Part shown: positions 48,598 through 57,901 of the stretch, one piece after another
How positions within the stretch are numbered: the first letter of the stretch is position 1
Layout: every line of letters begins with the position of its first letter
Assembly: GCA_003955985.1 (NCBI GenBank)
Contig: CP033784.1
Location: forward strand, 1,116,001-1,180,000
DNA: 64,000 nucleotides
From: Corynebacterium jeikeium
Lineage (GTDB): Bacteria > Actinomycetota > Actinomycetes > Mycobacteriales > Mycobacteriaceae
Direction: 5' to 3'
The notes under the pieces: model-generated
The model's database searches: none
What the model was told of the DNA's origin: nothing
Seen by the model: only the letters and a program-made list of their open reading frames with translations
Program-made: the position numbers and the translations under genes

Positions 48598-49289
48598 GTG
48601 TGCTTGCCGACGTCCAGGAGTATCTGGCCAGGCATTTGCCCGCCGGTAGCCGGCTAGTTATTGACTCCAATGCCGAGCGTCCGTTTAGTGATGCGGAATT
48701 GCAGCAGCTCCGTAGCGCTGAGTTGAGGCTGTCTGATAGTGCAGCACCTGTTCGAATCCGTGATTTCACCCGAGGGCGCCTCGCTGCGCATGAGGCGGTG
48801 CAACGGCTAGGAGAGCCTGCCCCACATGGGATTGGCATGTCGACCACCGGAGCGCCGCTGTGGCCGCGAGGAGTCGTGGGGTCAATTAGCCATTGCGACG
48901 GGGCCGTGGCAGCCGTGTCCGCGAGCGCTGAACAGCTGCAGGGGATTGGCATCGATGTCGAGGTCGAGCAGACTCTAGAGTTAGGAATCATCGAGGCAGT
49001 CTTGCGCACTGACGAAGCACGCCTTGACCCGCTGGTGCAATTTAGCGCCAAGGAATCAATGTACAAACTCTGGGAGCCGATAGTCGGGCAGTGGCTAGAC
49101 TTCGACGAAGTCTCCGTCCAACTGCGAAAGAAACGGATAGCAGCGCGAGGTTTTTCCCGAGGACTCACAGGCGGACCTTTACAGCTAACGTTTCACCGTG
49201 AGATTCCCGACGCCTTCTGCGGAGTAAAAGGCTTCTGGGCTCGCGGTGCAGGCATCGTTGCAACCGCGGTGTGGCTCGAGCAGTCTTAA
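48594..49289 (+). CDS. pptT: 4'-phosphopantetheinyl transferase (PptT/EntD type)
   Basis: 231 residues. It activates acyl carrier and peptidyl carrier domains of fatty acid and polyketide synthases. Motifs: GVVGSISHCDG, GIGIDVEVEQ with the Mg-binding Asp and Glu, and FSAKESMYKLW. ATG 48594 overlaps the MATE stop (ATGA), indicating translational coupling; the frame upstream is the MATE gene in another phase. It is convergent with truB (17-bp gap). Confidence 0.93.
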   Translation: MSVLADVQEYLARHLPAGSRLVIDSNAERPFSDAELQQLRSAELRLSDSAAPVRIRDFTRGRLAAHEAVQRLGEPAPHGIGMSTTGAPLWPRGVVGSISHCDGAVAAVSASAEQLQGIGIDVEVEQTLELGIIEAVLRTDEARLDPLVQFSAKESMYKLWEPIVGQWLDFDEVSVQLRKKRIAARGFSRGLTGGPLQLTFHREIPDAFCGVKGFWARGAGIVATAVWLEQS

Positions 49290-49305
49290 AATCCTTGAGA
49301 GGTAG

Positions 49306-50292
49306 TCACAGCGTGGCCGGGCGCACCACGAAGACCGTCTTAGCCCGTTTGCCAGATTCTGTGAGCAGCGCCGGAACCTTTCCCGTTGGTGACACCGCCG
49401 CATAGACTCCAGGTTTTCCGATCGGCTCCAGCCACTTGCCCTGAGCCAAATCAGCCGCCTGCTGTTCAGTAATTTCGCGGGTATCAAAGCAACGCAGGCA
49501 GGCCTCGTCCAGACTCATCGGCAGCAAGGAAGCGGCGCGCTCCGGGACTGGGCGTCGCATCTCCGCAATTTCTGGATGGGCGGTGTCGAACTGCTCGGCC
49601 TTCGCCGTGAGCTCGTCGATAGTCAACGCCTCATCAATAGTGAAAACGCCGGCGGCAGTACGCCGCAGAGCAGTGAGATGACCACCGACTCTCAGTGCAT
49701 CCCCCAAGTCACGAGCTAGGGCGCGGATGAAAGTGCCGGCAGAGCAGTCGACCTCCACGTCGATATCGATGCACTCCCCGGGGCGCGAAGGATCGGAGTC
49801 GTGGCGGATGTCCAGAACCTCATAGCGGGTGATCGTCACTGGGCGCGCAGGGATATCGACCTTCTCACCACGGCGGATGCGCTCGTAGGCGCGGACACCG
49901 TCAATCTTCACCGCTGATACCGCCGCGGGTTTTTGCATGATTGTGCCGGTGAACTTCGCAATTTCCGCTCGAACCATTTCATCAGTCACCGATGCCGCCG
50001 AGGATTCGGAGAGCAACTCGCCTTCGGCGTCGTCGGTAAGCGTGGCAGCGCCGAGTCGAATGGTGGCTTGGTAGGACTTCGTGTCGGCGTGGACATGTGG
50101 CAGGAAACGGGTGCCGCGGCCGATGCCGAGGACGAGCACACCGGTGGCCATTGGGTCGAGGGTACCGGAGTGGCCGACCTTCTTGGTGCGGAAGATGCGA
50201 CGGAGTTTGCCCACTACATCGTGGCTTGTCCAGCCTTGGGGCTTGTCGACGATAACAATGCCGGAGTCTGCAATCGGATCGAAGTCGGTCAT
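49306..50292 (-). CDS. truB: tRNA pseudouridine synthase B
   Basis: 328 residues from ATG 50292. It makes pseudouridine 55 in the T-loop of tRNAs. GIVIVDKPQGWTSHDVV and the catalytic Asp in HSGTLDPMATGVL are present, and a C-terminal PUA-like domain follows. The frame extends to 50418 but the added 42 residues are not conserved. It is divergent from ribF with a 64-bp gap. Confidence 0.96.
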   Translation of the reverse strand: MTDFDPIADSGIVIVDKPQGWTSHDVVGKLRRIFRTKKVGHSGTLDPMATGVLVLGIGRGTRFLPHVHADTKSYQATIRLGAATLTDDAEGELLSESSAASVTDEMVRAEIAKFTGTIMQKPAAVSAVKIDGVRAYERIRRGEKVDIPARPVTITRYEVLDIRHDSDPSRPGECIDIDVEVDCSAGTFIRALARDLGDALRVGGHLTALRRTAAGVFTIDEALTIDELTAKAEQFDTAHPEIAEMRRPVPERAASLLPMSLDEACLRCFDTREITEQQAADLAQGKWLEPIGKPGVYAAVSPTGKVPALLTESGKRAKTVFVVRPATL

Positions 50293-50343
50293 AGACGCAA
50301 TCCTATGTTGCGCTATATGCGGTGTGTTAAACGGTGACCAGTT

Positions 50344-50349
50344 ACACTG
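50344..50349 (+). promoter_or_regulatory. -10 element of ribF (leaderless)
   Basis: TACACT ends 7 nt before the GTG start of ribF, with no ribosome-binding site in between. Confidence 0.5.
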
Positions 50350-50356
50350 GCTCTTT

Positions 50357-51352
50357 GTGGAGATTTGGTATGGCTTGGACAATGCACCCGAAGACCTGGG
50401 GGACACGGTCGTAACCATCGGAGTGTTCGATGGTATTCATCTTGGGCATAAGCGCCTGATAGCTGCTGCGGTCAGTGACGCTCGCGCTCGTGGCGTGAAG
50501 TCGCTGTTGATGACTTTCGATCCCAATCCCGTAGCGCTGTTTGCCCCGGATAAGGTGCCGCCGGCACTGTCCACCGTGTCCCGTCGCGCCGAGCTGGCAG
50601 AAGCGGAGGGAATCGATGCCATGCTTGTCGTGCCTTTCGACAAGAACTTCTCCAGCATCCCCGCAGAAGACTTTGTACGCACCGTTGTCCGCGACAAGCT
50701 GAATGCACAGGCCGTCTTCGTTGGCCAGAACTTCACCTATGGGCAGAAGGCCGCAGGTACCGCCGAGACTATGCCGGAGCACGGCTGTAAGTGTGGGGTC
50801 GACGTCACCATCGTCGACCTTCTCGACGTCACTGCCGCGGACTCGACCGAACGTGTTTCGTCGACACGTATTCGCGGTTTGCTTGCCGACGGTGCGGTGT
50901 CCGCAGCCGCCTCGTGTCTCGGGTACTTCTACCGTGTCGATGGTGATGTTCTTCCAGGTCAGGGGCGTGGAGGAGCGCAGCTGGGCTTTCCGACCGCCAA
51001 TATTGACTTCGCTGAGGGCCTGGCAATCCCGGCTGATGGTGTCTACGCGGCATGGTTCACGGTTCAGCCGACGGCAGCCCGCCCGGAGCCGGACCCGAAG
51101 GGCGATATCGAGTTTGGGGTGCGCTACCCAGCGGCCGTGTCGGTGGGCACTAATGTGACCTTTGGAGACACTGATCGAACGGTCGAGGCCTACGTGATTG
51201 ACCGTCATGCGGACCTCTACGGCACCGCTGGGCAGGTTGAGTTTGTCGACCGGATTCGCGGCATGGAGAAGTTCGACTCGGTCGAGGAGCTCATTGACCG
51301 GATGAACCAGGACGTGGCAGACACCGAAGCCATTTTGGCTAAGACCGATTAG
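50357..51352 (+). CDS. ribF: Bifunctional riboflavin kinase/FAD synthetase
   Basis: 331 residues. It converts riboflavin to FMN and then FAD. The N-terminal FAD synthetase domain has TIGVFDGIHLGHK and SSTRIRGLLADG; the C-terminal kinase domain has LGFPTANIDF and the VEAYVIDRHADLYG block. GTG 50357 gives the conserved N-terminus EIWYGL. The much longer open frame upstream (to 50081) is antisense to truB. Confidence 0.96.
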   Translation: MEIWYGLDNAPEDLGDTVVTIGVFDGIHLGHKRLIAAAVSDARARGVKSLLMTFDPNPVALFAPDKVPPALSTVSRRAELAEAEGIDAMLVVPFDKNFSSIPAEDFVRTVVRDKLNAQAVFVGQNFTYGQKAAGTAETMPEHGCKCGVDVTIVDLLDVTAADSTERVSSTRIRGLLADGAVSAAASCLGYFYRVDGDVLPGQGRGGAQLGFPTANIDFAEGLAIPADGVYAAWFTVQPTAARPEPDPKGDIEFGVRYPAAVSVGTNVTFGDTDRTVEAYVIDRHADLYGTAGQVEFVDRIRGMEKFDSVEELIDRMNQDVADTEAILAKTD

Positions 51353-51493
51353 CTGTTAAAGTAAAACGTCGGCTGTGACTGCGGTCCACAAGCAGTTGCG
51401 AGGAACCAGTTGCCAGACGCTGTTTGGTTCCGGGAAAGCCGAGAATGTGGACTGAAAAAACGACCATAATTTGATTCAAGGAGTTAGATTTAC

Positions 51494-51763
51494 ATGGCTT
51501 TGAACACTGCAGAAAAGGCTGAGATTCTCAAGGAGTTCGGCCTGCACGAGACCGACACCGGTTCCCCGGAGGCTCAGGTTGCACTGCTGACCGCACGTAT
51601 TCGTCAGCTGACCGAGCACCTGAAGTTCCACAAGCACGATCACCACTCCCGTCGTGGTCTGCTGCTGCTGGTCGGTCGCCGCAAGGGCCTGCTGCAGTAC
51701 CTGCAGGACAACGACGTTGAGCGCTACCGTAAGCTGATCGAGCGCCTGGGTCTGCGTCGCTAA
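51494..51763 (+). CDS. rpsO: 30S ribosomal protein S15
   Basis: 89 residues, exact family length, with [18 protein letters not shown] and [22 protein letters not shown]. It binds 16S rRNA in the central domain. The leader of about 140 nt (51353-51493) may carry an S15 regulatory structure, but I could not define one. AAGGAG lies 11 nt upstream of ATG 51494. Confidence 0.98.
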   Translation: MALNTAEKAEILKEFGLHETDTGSPEAQVALLTARIRQLTEHLKFHKHDHHSRRGLLLLVGRRKGLLQYLQDNDVERYRKLIERLGLRR

Positions 51764-51841
51764 GGTTCTCCTTAAGGTCCTGTTTGTCAGAGCTTCATTG
51801 GTGTAAGTTGCTCTGTTAATTCAAGGCTTTTAAGCTTTTTA

Positions 51842-51893
51842 GACTCGCCGTTTGGGTTTCCATTGGATGGAAGCTCACGGCGGGTCTTTTTTT
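51842..51893 (+). terminator. Rho-independent terminator after rpsO
   Basis: GACTCGCCGT at 51842-51851 pairs with ACGGCGGGTC, with inner CTTCCAT/ATGGAAG-like pairing, followed by nine T. Confidence 0.9.
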
Positions 51894-51989
51894 TTGATCA
51901 CTTGTCGTTGTGGTATTCACTCATCGATGCGCTGTAGCGTGGCCACAAGTGAATACCTCATCGACAGGTGGAGGGGCTGATCGAAAGCG

Positions 51990-52094
51990 TGCGCATAAGT
52001 GCCGGGGCACCATCGATAAGACACGGTAATTCGTCGATAAGACACGGTAAACCATCGATGAGTCAAGAAAAGTCATCGATAAGTGCCCCCCGCC
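51990..52094. repeat. Array of 21-bp direct repeats upstream of pnp
   Basis: Units start at 51990, 52011, 52032, 52053 and 52074, exactly 21 bp apart. The best two share TCGATAAGACACGGTAA; the others keep ATCGAT or ATAAG. 21 bp is two DNA turns, so any bound protein would lie on one face. An additional inverted pair GGTATTCACT/AGTGAATACC lies just before (51912-51957). Confidence 0.85.
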
Positions 52095-52183
52095 CCGCAA
52101 ACTCCTAGAACCCCGCGTAGGTGCAAGAACCCAGATGCAGTGAGAGATCTCCGATCCGTCCAATACGAGAACTTTCCGCGTTA

Positions 52184-52194
52184 GCTGGTAGAAT
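52184..52194 (+). promoter_or_regulatory. Extended -10 promoter of pnp
   Basis: TGGTAGAAT (TGn plus TAGAAT) at 52186-52194 is an extended -10 element about 80 nt before the pnp start; the -35 is weak. Confidence 0.45.
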
Positions 52195-52272
52195 GCGTGA
52201 CGCAAACGAAGTTCATTCGATCTTTTACAGGCGACATCGATGATCGCCGCTATTTCTAGGAGTAAGAAACCT

Positions 52273-54540
52273 ATGGCCAACAGCAAGGCTGTTGAATTTT
52301 TCTTTGATGAGGATTTCGGTATTACCGAGGCCGTTGCCACCATCGACAATGGTGATTTCGGCACCCGCACCATTCGCTTTGAAACGGGCCAGCTGGCTCG
52401 TCAGGCCGATGGTTCGGTGACCACCTACTTGGACGAGGAGACCATGCTCCTGTCCACCGTCACCGCTTCCAACCAGCCCCGCGAGGGCTTTGATTTCTTC
52501 CCGCTGACCGTCGACGTTGAAGAGCGTATGTACGCTGCGGGCAAGATTCCGGGTTCGTTCTTCCGCCGTGAGGGCCGCCCGTCTACCGATGCCATCCTGG
52601 CATGTCGTCTGATTGACCGTCCGCTGCGTCCGACCTTCGTCAAGGGCCTGCGCAACGAGGTACAGGTTGTTGTCACCGTCATGTCCTGGGATCCGAAGGA
52701 CCGTTACGACGTTGTCGCAATCAACGGCGCGTCAGCTGCAACTCAGCTTTCCGGGCTGCCGGTCTCCGGCGCTGTCGGTGGCGTCCGCATCGCGCTTGTT
52801 GCTGATGACAAGCACCCAGAGGGTGCATGGGTCGCTTTCCCGACCGAGGAGCAGCACGAGCAGGCTCTGTTCGAGATGGTCGTCGCTGGCCGTATCGTCA
52901 CCCGCAAGCGTCGCGGCAAGAACGTCGAAGATGTCGCCATCATGATGGTGGAGGCCGGAGCAGGGGAGACCGTCGTCAAGCGTATTGCTGACGGTGCACC
53001 GGCGCCGACCGAGGACATCGTCGCCGCTGGCCTCGAGGCAGCAAAGCCGCACATCAAGGTTCTGTGTGAGGCACAGAAGGGTCTGGCTGAGCGCGCAGCG
53101 AAGGAAACGCAGGAGTTCCCGCTGTTCCCGGCATACAGCGATGAGATTTTTAACGCAGTCGAGAAGAAGTCCGCTAAGAAGCTGGCCAAGCTGCTCACCA
53201 TTCCGGGTAAGCAGGAACGAGATGACGCCACCAATGAGTACATGGAGGACGTCGAGGGGCAGCTGCTGGAGCGCTTCGTATCCGATGATGTCGACGAGCA
53301 AGCTGCATCTAAGCAGATTCGCGCTGCATACAACGCAGTGATGAAGCAGATTGTCCGTGAGAAGATTCTGGCTGAGGGCTTCCGCATCGATGGTCGCGGT
53401 GTCACCGACATTCGTGACCTGGGCGTTGAGGTCGGTCTGATTCCGCGTGCCCACGGCTCTTCGCTGTTTGAGCGCGGCGAGACCCAGATTCTGGGTGTCA
53501 CCACTTTGGATATGCTGAAGATGGAGCAGCAGATTGACTCGCTGACTCCTGTTACCTCCAAGCGCTACATCCACCACTACAACTTCCCGCCGTACTCCAC
53601 CGGCGAGACCGGTCGTGTTGGCTCTCCGAAGCGCCGCGAGATTGGTCACGGGGCACTGGCTGAGCGCGCTCTGCTGCCGGTCGTGCCGTCCCGCGAGGAA
53701 TTCCCGTACACCATTCGCCAGGTCTCCGAGGCTCTTGGATCCAATGGTTCGACCTCCATGGGCTCGGTCTGTGCTTCGACTCTGTCGCTGTACAACGCCG
53801 GTGTGCCGCTGAAGGCTCCGGTTGCCGGTATCGCCATGGGCCTGGTTTCCGGCGAGGTTGACGGTGAGAACCGCTTCGTCGCACTGACCGATATTCTCGG
53901 TGCCGAAGACGCATTCGGTGACATGGACTTCAAGGTCGCTGGTACTGCGGACTTCATTACCGCACTGCAGCTGGACACCAAGCTCGACGGTATTCCGTCG
54001 AAGGTTCTGGCCGATGCTCTGTCCCAGGCTCGTGATGCACGTCTGGCCATCCTGTCCACCATGGCTGAGGTCATCGAGTCTCCGGACGAGATGAGTGGTC
54101 TCGCTCCGAAGATCACCACCGTTAAGGTTCCGGCTTCGAAGATCGGTGAGCTCATCGGTCCGAAGGGCAAGACCATCAACGGCATCACCGAGGAAACCGG
54201 TGCTGATATCTCTATCGAGGACGACGGCACCGTATTTGTCTCGGCAACTTCCGGTAAGGCCGCGGACGCTGCAATCGAGCAGATTAATGCCATTGCTAAC
54301 CCGCAGCTGCCGAAGGTCGGCGAACGCTACCTGGGCACTGTCGTGAAGACTGTCGCTTTCGGTGCTTTTGTCTCCCTGACTCCGGGCCGTGACGGTCTGA
54401 TCCACATCTCCAAGCTCGGTGGCGACAAGCGCATCGAGAAGGTCGAGGATGTCATCAATGTCGGCGACAAGATTCAGGTCGAAATCGCTGATATCGACAA
54501 CCGCGGCAAGATCTCGCTGGTTCCGGTCGAAGACGATTAA
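52273..54540 (+). CDS. pnp: Polyribonucleotide nucleotidyltransferase
   Basis: 755 residues from ATG 52273 (AGGAG 10 nt upstream). A 3'-5' phosphorolytic exoribonuclease. Two RNase PH domains flank an all-helical domain; then a KH domain ([20 protein letters not shown]) and an S1 domain ([20 protein letters not shown]). Residues [14 protein letters not shown] and the KRRE-GHG segment belong to the catalytic second domain. The leader carries the 21-bp repeats. A terminator follows. Confidence 0.98.
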   Translation: MANSKAVEFFFDEDFGITEAVATIDNGDFGTRTIRFETGQLARQADGSVTTYLDEETMLLSTVTASNQPREGFDFFPLTVDVEERMYAAGKIPGSFFRREGRPSTDAILACRLIDRPLRPTFVKGLRNEVQVVVTVMSWDPKDRYDVVAINGASAATQLSGLPVSGAVGGVRIALVADDKHPEGAWVAFPTEEQHEQALFEMVVAGRIVTRKRRGKNVEDVAIMMVEAGAGETVVKRIADGAPAPTEDIVAAGLEAAKPHIKVLCEAQKGLAERAAKETQEFPLFPAYSDEIFNAVEKKSAKKLAKLLTIPGKQERDDATNEYMEDVEGQLLERFVSDDVDEQAASKQIRAAYNAVMKQIVREKILAEGFRIDGRGVTDIRDLGVEVGLIPRAHGSSLFERGETQILGVTTLDMLKMEQQIDSLTPVTSKRYIHHYNFPPYSTGETGRVGSPKRREIGHGALAERALLPVVPSREEFPYTIRQVSEALGSNGSTSMGSVCASTLSLYNAGVPLKAPVAGIAMGLVSGEVDGENRFVALTDILGAEDAFGDMDFKVAGTADFITALQLDTKLDGIPSKVLADALSQARDARLAILSTMAEVIESPDEMSGLAPKITTVKVPASKIGELIGPKGKTINGITEETGADISIEDDGTVFVSATSGKAADAAIEQINAIANPQLPKVGERYLGTVVKTVAFGAFVSLTPGRDGLIHISKLGGDKRIEKVEDVINVGDKIQVEIADIDNRGKISLVPVEDD

Positions 54541-54595
54541 TGCTTGGCGACGGAGGATGTGCTTTAGGTAGCCTCCAACAACGCGTGTAGCGATG

Positions 54596-54637
54596 GCGCG
54601 GTTAGGTCACAAATTGACCTAACCGCGCTTTTGTTTT
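54596..54637 (+). terminator. Rho-independent terminator after pnp
   Basis: GCGCGGTTAGGTCA, loop CAAAT, TGACCTAACCGCGC and TTTTG; a 14-bp perfect stem. Confidence 0.95.
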
Positions 54638-54697
54638 GGGTTAATCTCGGGTTTCGAAGGGATTAATTTTCGAACCCACGTGGAAGGTAATTTGCGC

Positions 54698-55654
54698 ATG
54701 CAACTTGTCGCGCACGATCATGAATTCATCGACATTGCGGCCGGTGGCTATGTCGCAAGTATTTCCCAGTTCGGTGGTGGACCGAGATCACTGGAGTACT
54801 GTGGCCTGCCACTGCTGACTGACTATCCCAAAGGGTTCAATCCACCGTTGTCCGCAGGTACGCTCCTGGCTCCGTGGCCGAACAGGGTCGCTGACGGAGT
54901 ATTCATCTTTGATGGGGAAGTCCATCGACTAGATATTTCGGAGCCGTCCCGGGCGAATGCTATTCACGGATTTGTTGCAGATCGCGTTTGGTCTGTGGTC
55001 GATTCTGATGACAGCAGCGTCACCTTGGGCGTGGAAGTTGAGCCGCAACCGGGCTGGCCTTGGGAACTCGGTATGACCGTGCGCTGGCAAGTCACGTCTG
55101 CAGATGGCCTATCGGCGGAGTTCACAGTGCATAATCGCAGCGATAGGGAGTGCCCGTTTGGTCTGGGCTGGCATCCCTATTTAAGCGCGTTGGGCGCTGA
55201 CTTCGGCAGTTGCACACTACGGTTGCCCGTTGATAACAACCTGCCACTGGAGCCAATTCGAAACTTGCCCGCCGGCCCAGCGGTGCCAGCGGAGACAGTG
55301 GTTCCCAGCCTTCGAGAGGGGGTATCCCTGGATGGACTGTGGCTGGATCACTGCTTCTTTGCTGCCGCGGAGGCAGCGGGGAGTCACTCACCGTGCCGTC
55401 GTGAAGCACATTTGGTTGGACCAAATGGCAAGGGTGCTGTGCTCTGGGCCGATGATGAATTCCGCTTCTTCCAGGTCTATGTTGCCGACGCTGGACGACG
55501 AGAAGGATTTCCTGGGCACGGGAATGCGATTGCGGTGGAGCCAATGACATGTCCGCCGGATGCGCTACGCTCCGGTACCGGTTTGCTGCGAGTTCAGGCT
55601 GGAGAGACAACAACTCTTGCCATGGGACTGCGCGCGGAAACGGGCGGAAAATAG
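54698..55654 (+). CDS. galM: Aldose 1-epimerase (galactose mutarotase-like)
   Basis: 318 residues from ATG 54698 (GGAAGG upstream). Interconverts alpha- and beta-galactose. Substrate-binding motifs: LLAPWPNRVADG, NAIHGFV with the first catalytic His, and FGLGWHPYL with the second; VEPMTCPPDA contains the catalytic Glu. It heads the galactose block and is followed by a 278-bp gap with inverted repeats before the symporter. Confidence 0.9.
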   Translation: MQLVAHDHEFIDIAAGGYVASISQFGGGPRSLEYCGLPLLTDYPKGFNPPLSAGTLLAPWPNRVADGVFIFDGEVHRLDISEPSRANAIHGFVADRVWSVVDSDDSSVTLGVEVEPQPGWPWELGMTVRWQVTSADGLSAEFTVHNRSDRECPFGLGWHPYLSALGADFGSCTLRLPVDNNLPLEPIRNLPAGPAVPAETVVPSLREGVSLDGLWLDHCFFAAAEAAGSHSPCRREAHLVGPNGKGAVLWADDEFRFFQVYVADAGRREGFPGHGNAIAVEPMTCPPDALRSGTGLLRVQAGETTTLAMGLRAETGGK

Positions 55655-55702
55655 TTTTCCCAGCGCAGAAGAGTGCAGCCCCCTCAATCGGGTTAAAACC
55701 TT

Positions 55703-55727
55703 CTTAATTAATTCACCTGGAATTAAG
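55703..55727. promoter_or_regulatory. Inverted repeat upstream of the symporter gene
   Basis: CTTAATT (55703-55709) and AATTAAG (55721-55727) with an 11-bp spacer in an AT-rich stretch; a possible operator. Confidence 0.35.
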
Positions 55728-55778
55728 AATGGAAAATACACTTGGGGACGAATGTAAAAGAATAGGTCTTCCTTTTGT

Positions 55779-55798
55779 TCCGGATAGTGGCTATCTGG
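55779..55798. promoter_or_regulatory. Imperfect palindrome upstream of the symporter gene
   Basis: CCGGATAG-TGG-CTATCTGG; one mismatch between arms. Its size suits a LacI- or GntR-type repressor; no regulator gene is nearby. Confidence 0.35.
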
Positions 55799-55932
55799 CC
55801 CCACACTTCGGGGTAGGTCGAGCCACTTTCACGGCCTTGATGGGCGTGCACCAGCCAGGTGCCGAGAAAAAGAAATCCCAATTCGTGCATTTCCTGAATA
55901 CGTTTTGACTCCCTAATTGTGAGGAGGCCGTC

Positions 55933-57594
55933 GTGATAGTGGCGCAATCAGCCCTACGGCTCGAGGCATCATGGGTGGATTACTCCATTGTTGCCCTATA
56001 CTTCCTATTCGTCCTAGGCATTGGCTGGGCTGCACGAGCCAAAGTGTCCAGCTCCATTGACTTCTTCCTCTCTGGGCGCTCACTGCCGGCTTGGGTGACA
56101 GGGTTGGCGTTCGTCTCAGCCAACCTAGGCGCAGTGGAAATCGTCGGTATGTCCGCAAATGGTGTGGAATACGGTTTCCAGACCATGCACTACTTCTGGA
56201 TTGGTGCGGTTCCCGCCATGGTGTTCCTGGGCATTGTCATGATGCCCTTTTACTATGGCTCCAAGGTTCGCTCAGTACCAGAATTCATGCTGCGTCGTTT
56301 TGGTCCCGGAGCGCACCTTGTCAACGCGATTTCATTCGCCGTCGCGCAGCTGCTCATCGCGGGTATCAACCTTTTGCTGCTGGCCAAAGTGGTCAATGCG
56401 CTACTCGGCTGGCCACTGTGGCTGACATTGGTCGTCGCTGCAGTCATTGTGCTGTCCTACATCACGTTGGGCGGACTGTCCGCAGCGATTTACAACGAGG
56501 TACTTCAGTTCTTCGTGATTGTCGCAGCTCTAATGCCACTGACTCTAATCGGTCTGCACAGCGTCGGCGGCTGGTCGGGGCTTAAGGAAAAAGTTGCCAC
56601 TGAATCGCACTTCCACACCTGGCCGGGCACGGATATTTCTGGTTTTGACAACCCGGTAGTTTCAGTCATCGGATTGGTATTCGGTTTGGGATTCGTGCTG
56701 TCCTTTGGCTATTGGACAACGAACTTCGTGGAGGTTCAGCGATCCATGGCAGCCGATTCGCTGTCGGCCGCACGCAAGACTCCAATTATCGGCGCGTTTC
56801 CAAAGATGTTCATTCCGTTCATCGTGGTGCTGCCGGGCATGATCGCCGGCGCGACTGTCGCACCCATCATGGATCAGACTGCCAAGCCTAACGACGCAAT
56901 TCTGTACCTAATGAGAGATTTGCTTCCCAACGGCCTGCTGGGCATCGCTATTGCAGGGCTACTAGCAGCCTTTATGGCAGGTATGGCGGCGAATATCTCC
57001 GCGTTCAACACAGTCTTTAGCTACGACATTTGGCAGACCTACGTCGTCAAAAATCGAGCAGATGATTACTACCTCAAGGTTGGTCGTATCGCTACCATTG
57101 GCGCGACCGGCATCGCAGTGTTCACCGCATTGATTGCCGATAATTTCGGCAACGTCATGGACTACCTGCAGACGCTATTCGGCTTCTTCAACGCACCGTT
57201 GTTCGCTACCTTCCTTATCGGTATGTTCTGGAAGCGCATGACGCCGACAGCAGGTTGGACGTCTCTGCTCGCAGGAACGGGTGCTGCGATTTTGTACTGG
57301 TACATCTCCGAGTTCACGTCGGCAAGCGCAACCATCTTTGAGCTGCCGGGGCAAGGCACTGCGTTCGCTGCCGCCTCCGTGGCATTCGTCGTCGATATTG
57401 TGGTGGCTGTGGTCGTTTCGCTCATGACAACGCCGAAACCCGATGAGGAGCTGGTGGGCTTCGTCAAGTCCGTCACGCCGAAGGCTCACTTCACAGACGC
57501 TGCTGAGGCAGAGCTGCCATTGTTACAGCGAACTGTTCCGCTGGGTATTTTGTGCCTGGTGATGGCCGTAGTTCTTAACATCGTTTTCGCATAG
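55933..57594 (+). CDS. Sodium/solute symporter, probable galactose transporter
   Basis: 553 residues, about 14 hydrophobic segments. SSS family features: VDYSIVALYFLFVLGIGWAA, DFFLSGRSLPAWV, and GGLSAAIYNEVLQFFVI. LGFVLSFGYWTTNFVEVQRSMAA matches SGLT-type sugar carriers. GTG 55933 has GAGGAGG 5 nt upstream. It lies between galM and the galT-galK fusion gene, so galactose is the likely substrate, inferred from context. A 93-residue membrane protein follows after 16 nt. Confidence 0.9.
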   Translation: MIVAQSALRLEASWVDYSIVALYFLFVLGIGWAARAKVSSSIDFFLSGRSLPAWVTGLAFVSANLGAVEIVGMSANGVEYGFQTMHYFWIGAVPAMVFLGIVMMPFYYGSKVRSVPEFMLRRFGPGAHLVNAISFAVAQLLIAGINLLLLAKVVNALLGWPLWLTLVVAAVIVLSYITLGGLSAAIYNEVLQFFVIVAALMPLTLIGLHSVGGWSGLKEKVATESHFHTWPGTDISGFDNPVVSVIGLVFGLGFVLSFGYWTTNFVEVQRSMAADSLSAARKTPIIGAFPKMFIPFIVVLPGMIAGATVAPIMDQTAKPNDAILYLMRDLLPNGLLGIAIAGLLAAFMAGMAANISAFNTVFSYDIWQTYVVKNRADDYYLKVGRIATIGATGIAVFTALIADNFGNVMDYLQTLFGFFNAPLFATFLIGMFWKRMTPTAGWTSLLAGTGAAILYWYISEFTSASATIFELPGQGTAFAAASVAFVVDIVVAVVVSLMTTPKPDEELVGFVKSVTPKAHFTDAAEAELPLLQRTVPLGILCLVMAVVLNIVFA

Positions 57595-57610
57595 GAGCTA
57601 GTGAGAAATC

Positions 57611-57892
57611 ATGTCACGGACACACAACAATTCAACTGTAGAAGCGACTATCAGCACCGGTAATAAGAAAGCAGGTGCCTTTGACATTCGCAATGTCATT
57701 GGGGCGCTGCTTGGTCTTTACGGCATCATTTTGTTGCTGTCGTGGCTGTTCCTCGATCCTGGAGTTAACCCGGAGACCAGTGTTGCCAAAGAGCCGATGT
57801 ATAACCTGTACAGCGGCATAGCCCTGCTTCTCTTTGCAATCGTTTTCTATGCCTGGGCAAAACTGCGCCCAACGGTTGTCGAAGAATCATAA
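57611..57892 (+). CDS. Small membrane protein in the galactose operon
   Basis: 93 residues with two hydrophobic spans (about 29-48 and 66-84), a polar N-terminus and a loop with LDPGVNPETSV. It lies 16 nt after the symporter and 9 nt before the fusion enzyme, so it is translated with them. It could be an accessory subunit of the symporter, similar in arrangement to DUF485 proteins beside acetate permeases; I do not recognise its family. Confidence 0.8.
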   Translation: MSRTHNNSTVEATISTGNKKAGAFDIRNVIGALLGLYGIILLLSWLFLDPGVNPETSVAKEPMYNLYSGIALLLFAIVFYAWAKLRPTVVEES

Positions 57893-57901
57893 GGAGTAAA
57901 A

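Noticed and set aside
51921..52373. 150-codon minus-strand frame across the 21-bp repeats
   Set aside because: It runs through the repeats and the pnp start; the repeated peptide simply reflects the repeat length being a multiple of three.
52732..54405. 557-codon minus-strand frame opposite pnp
   Set aside because: Shadow of pnp in a strongly biased gene; no domain recognised.
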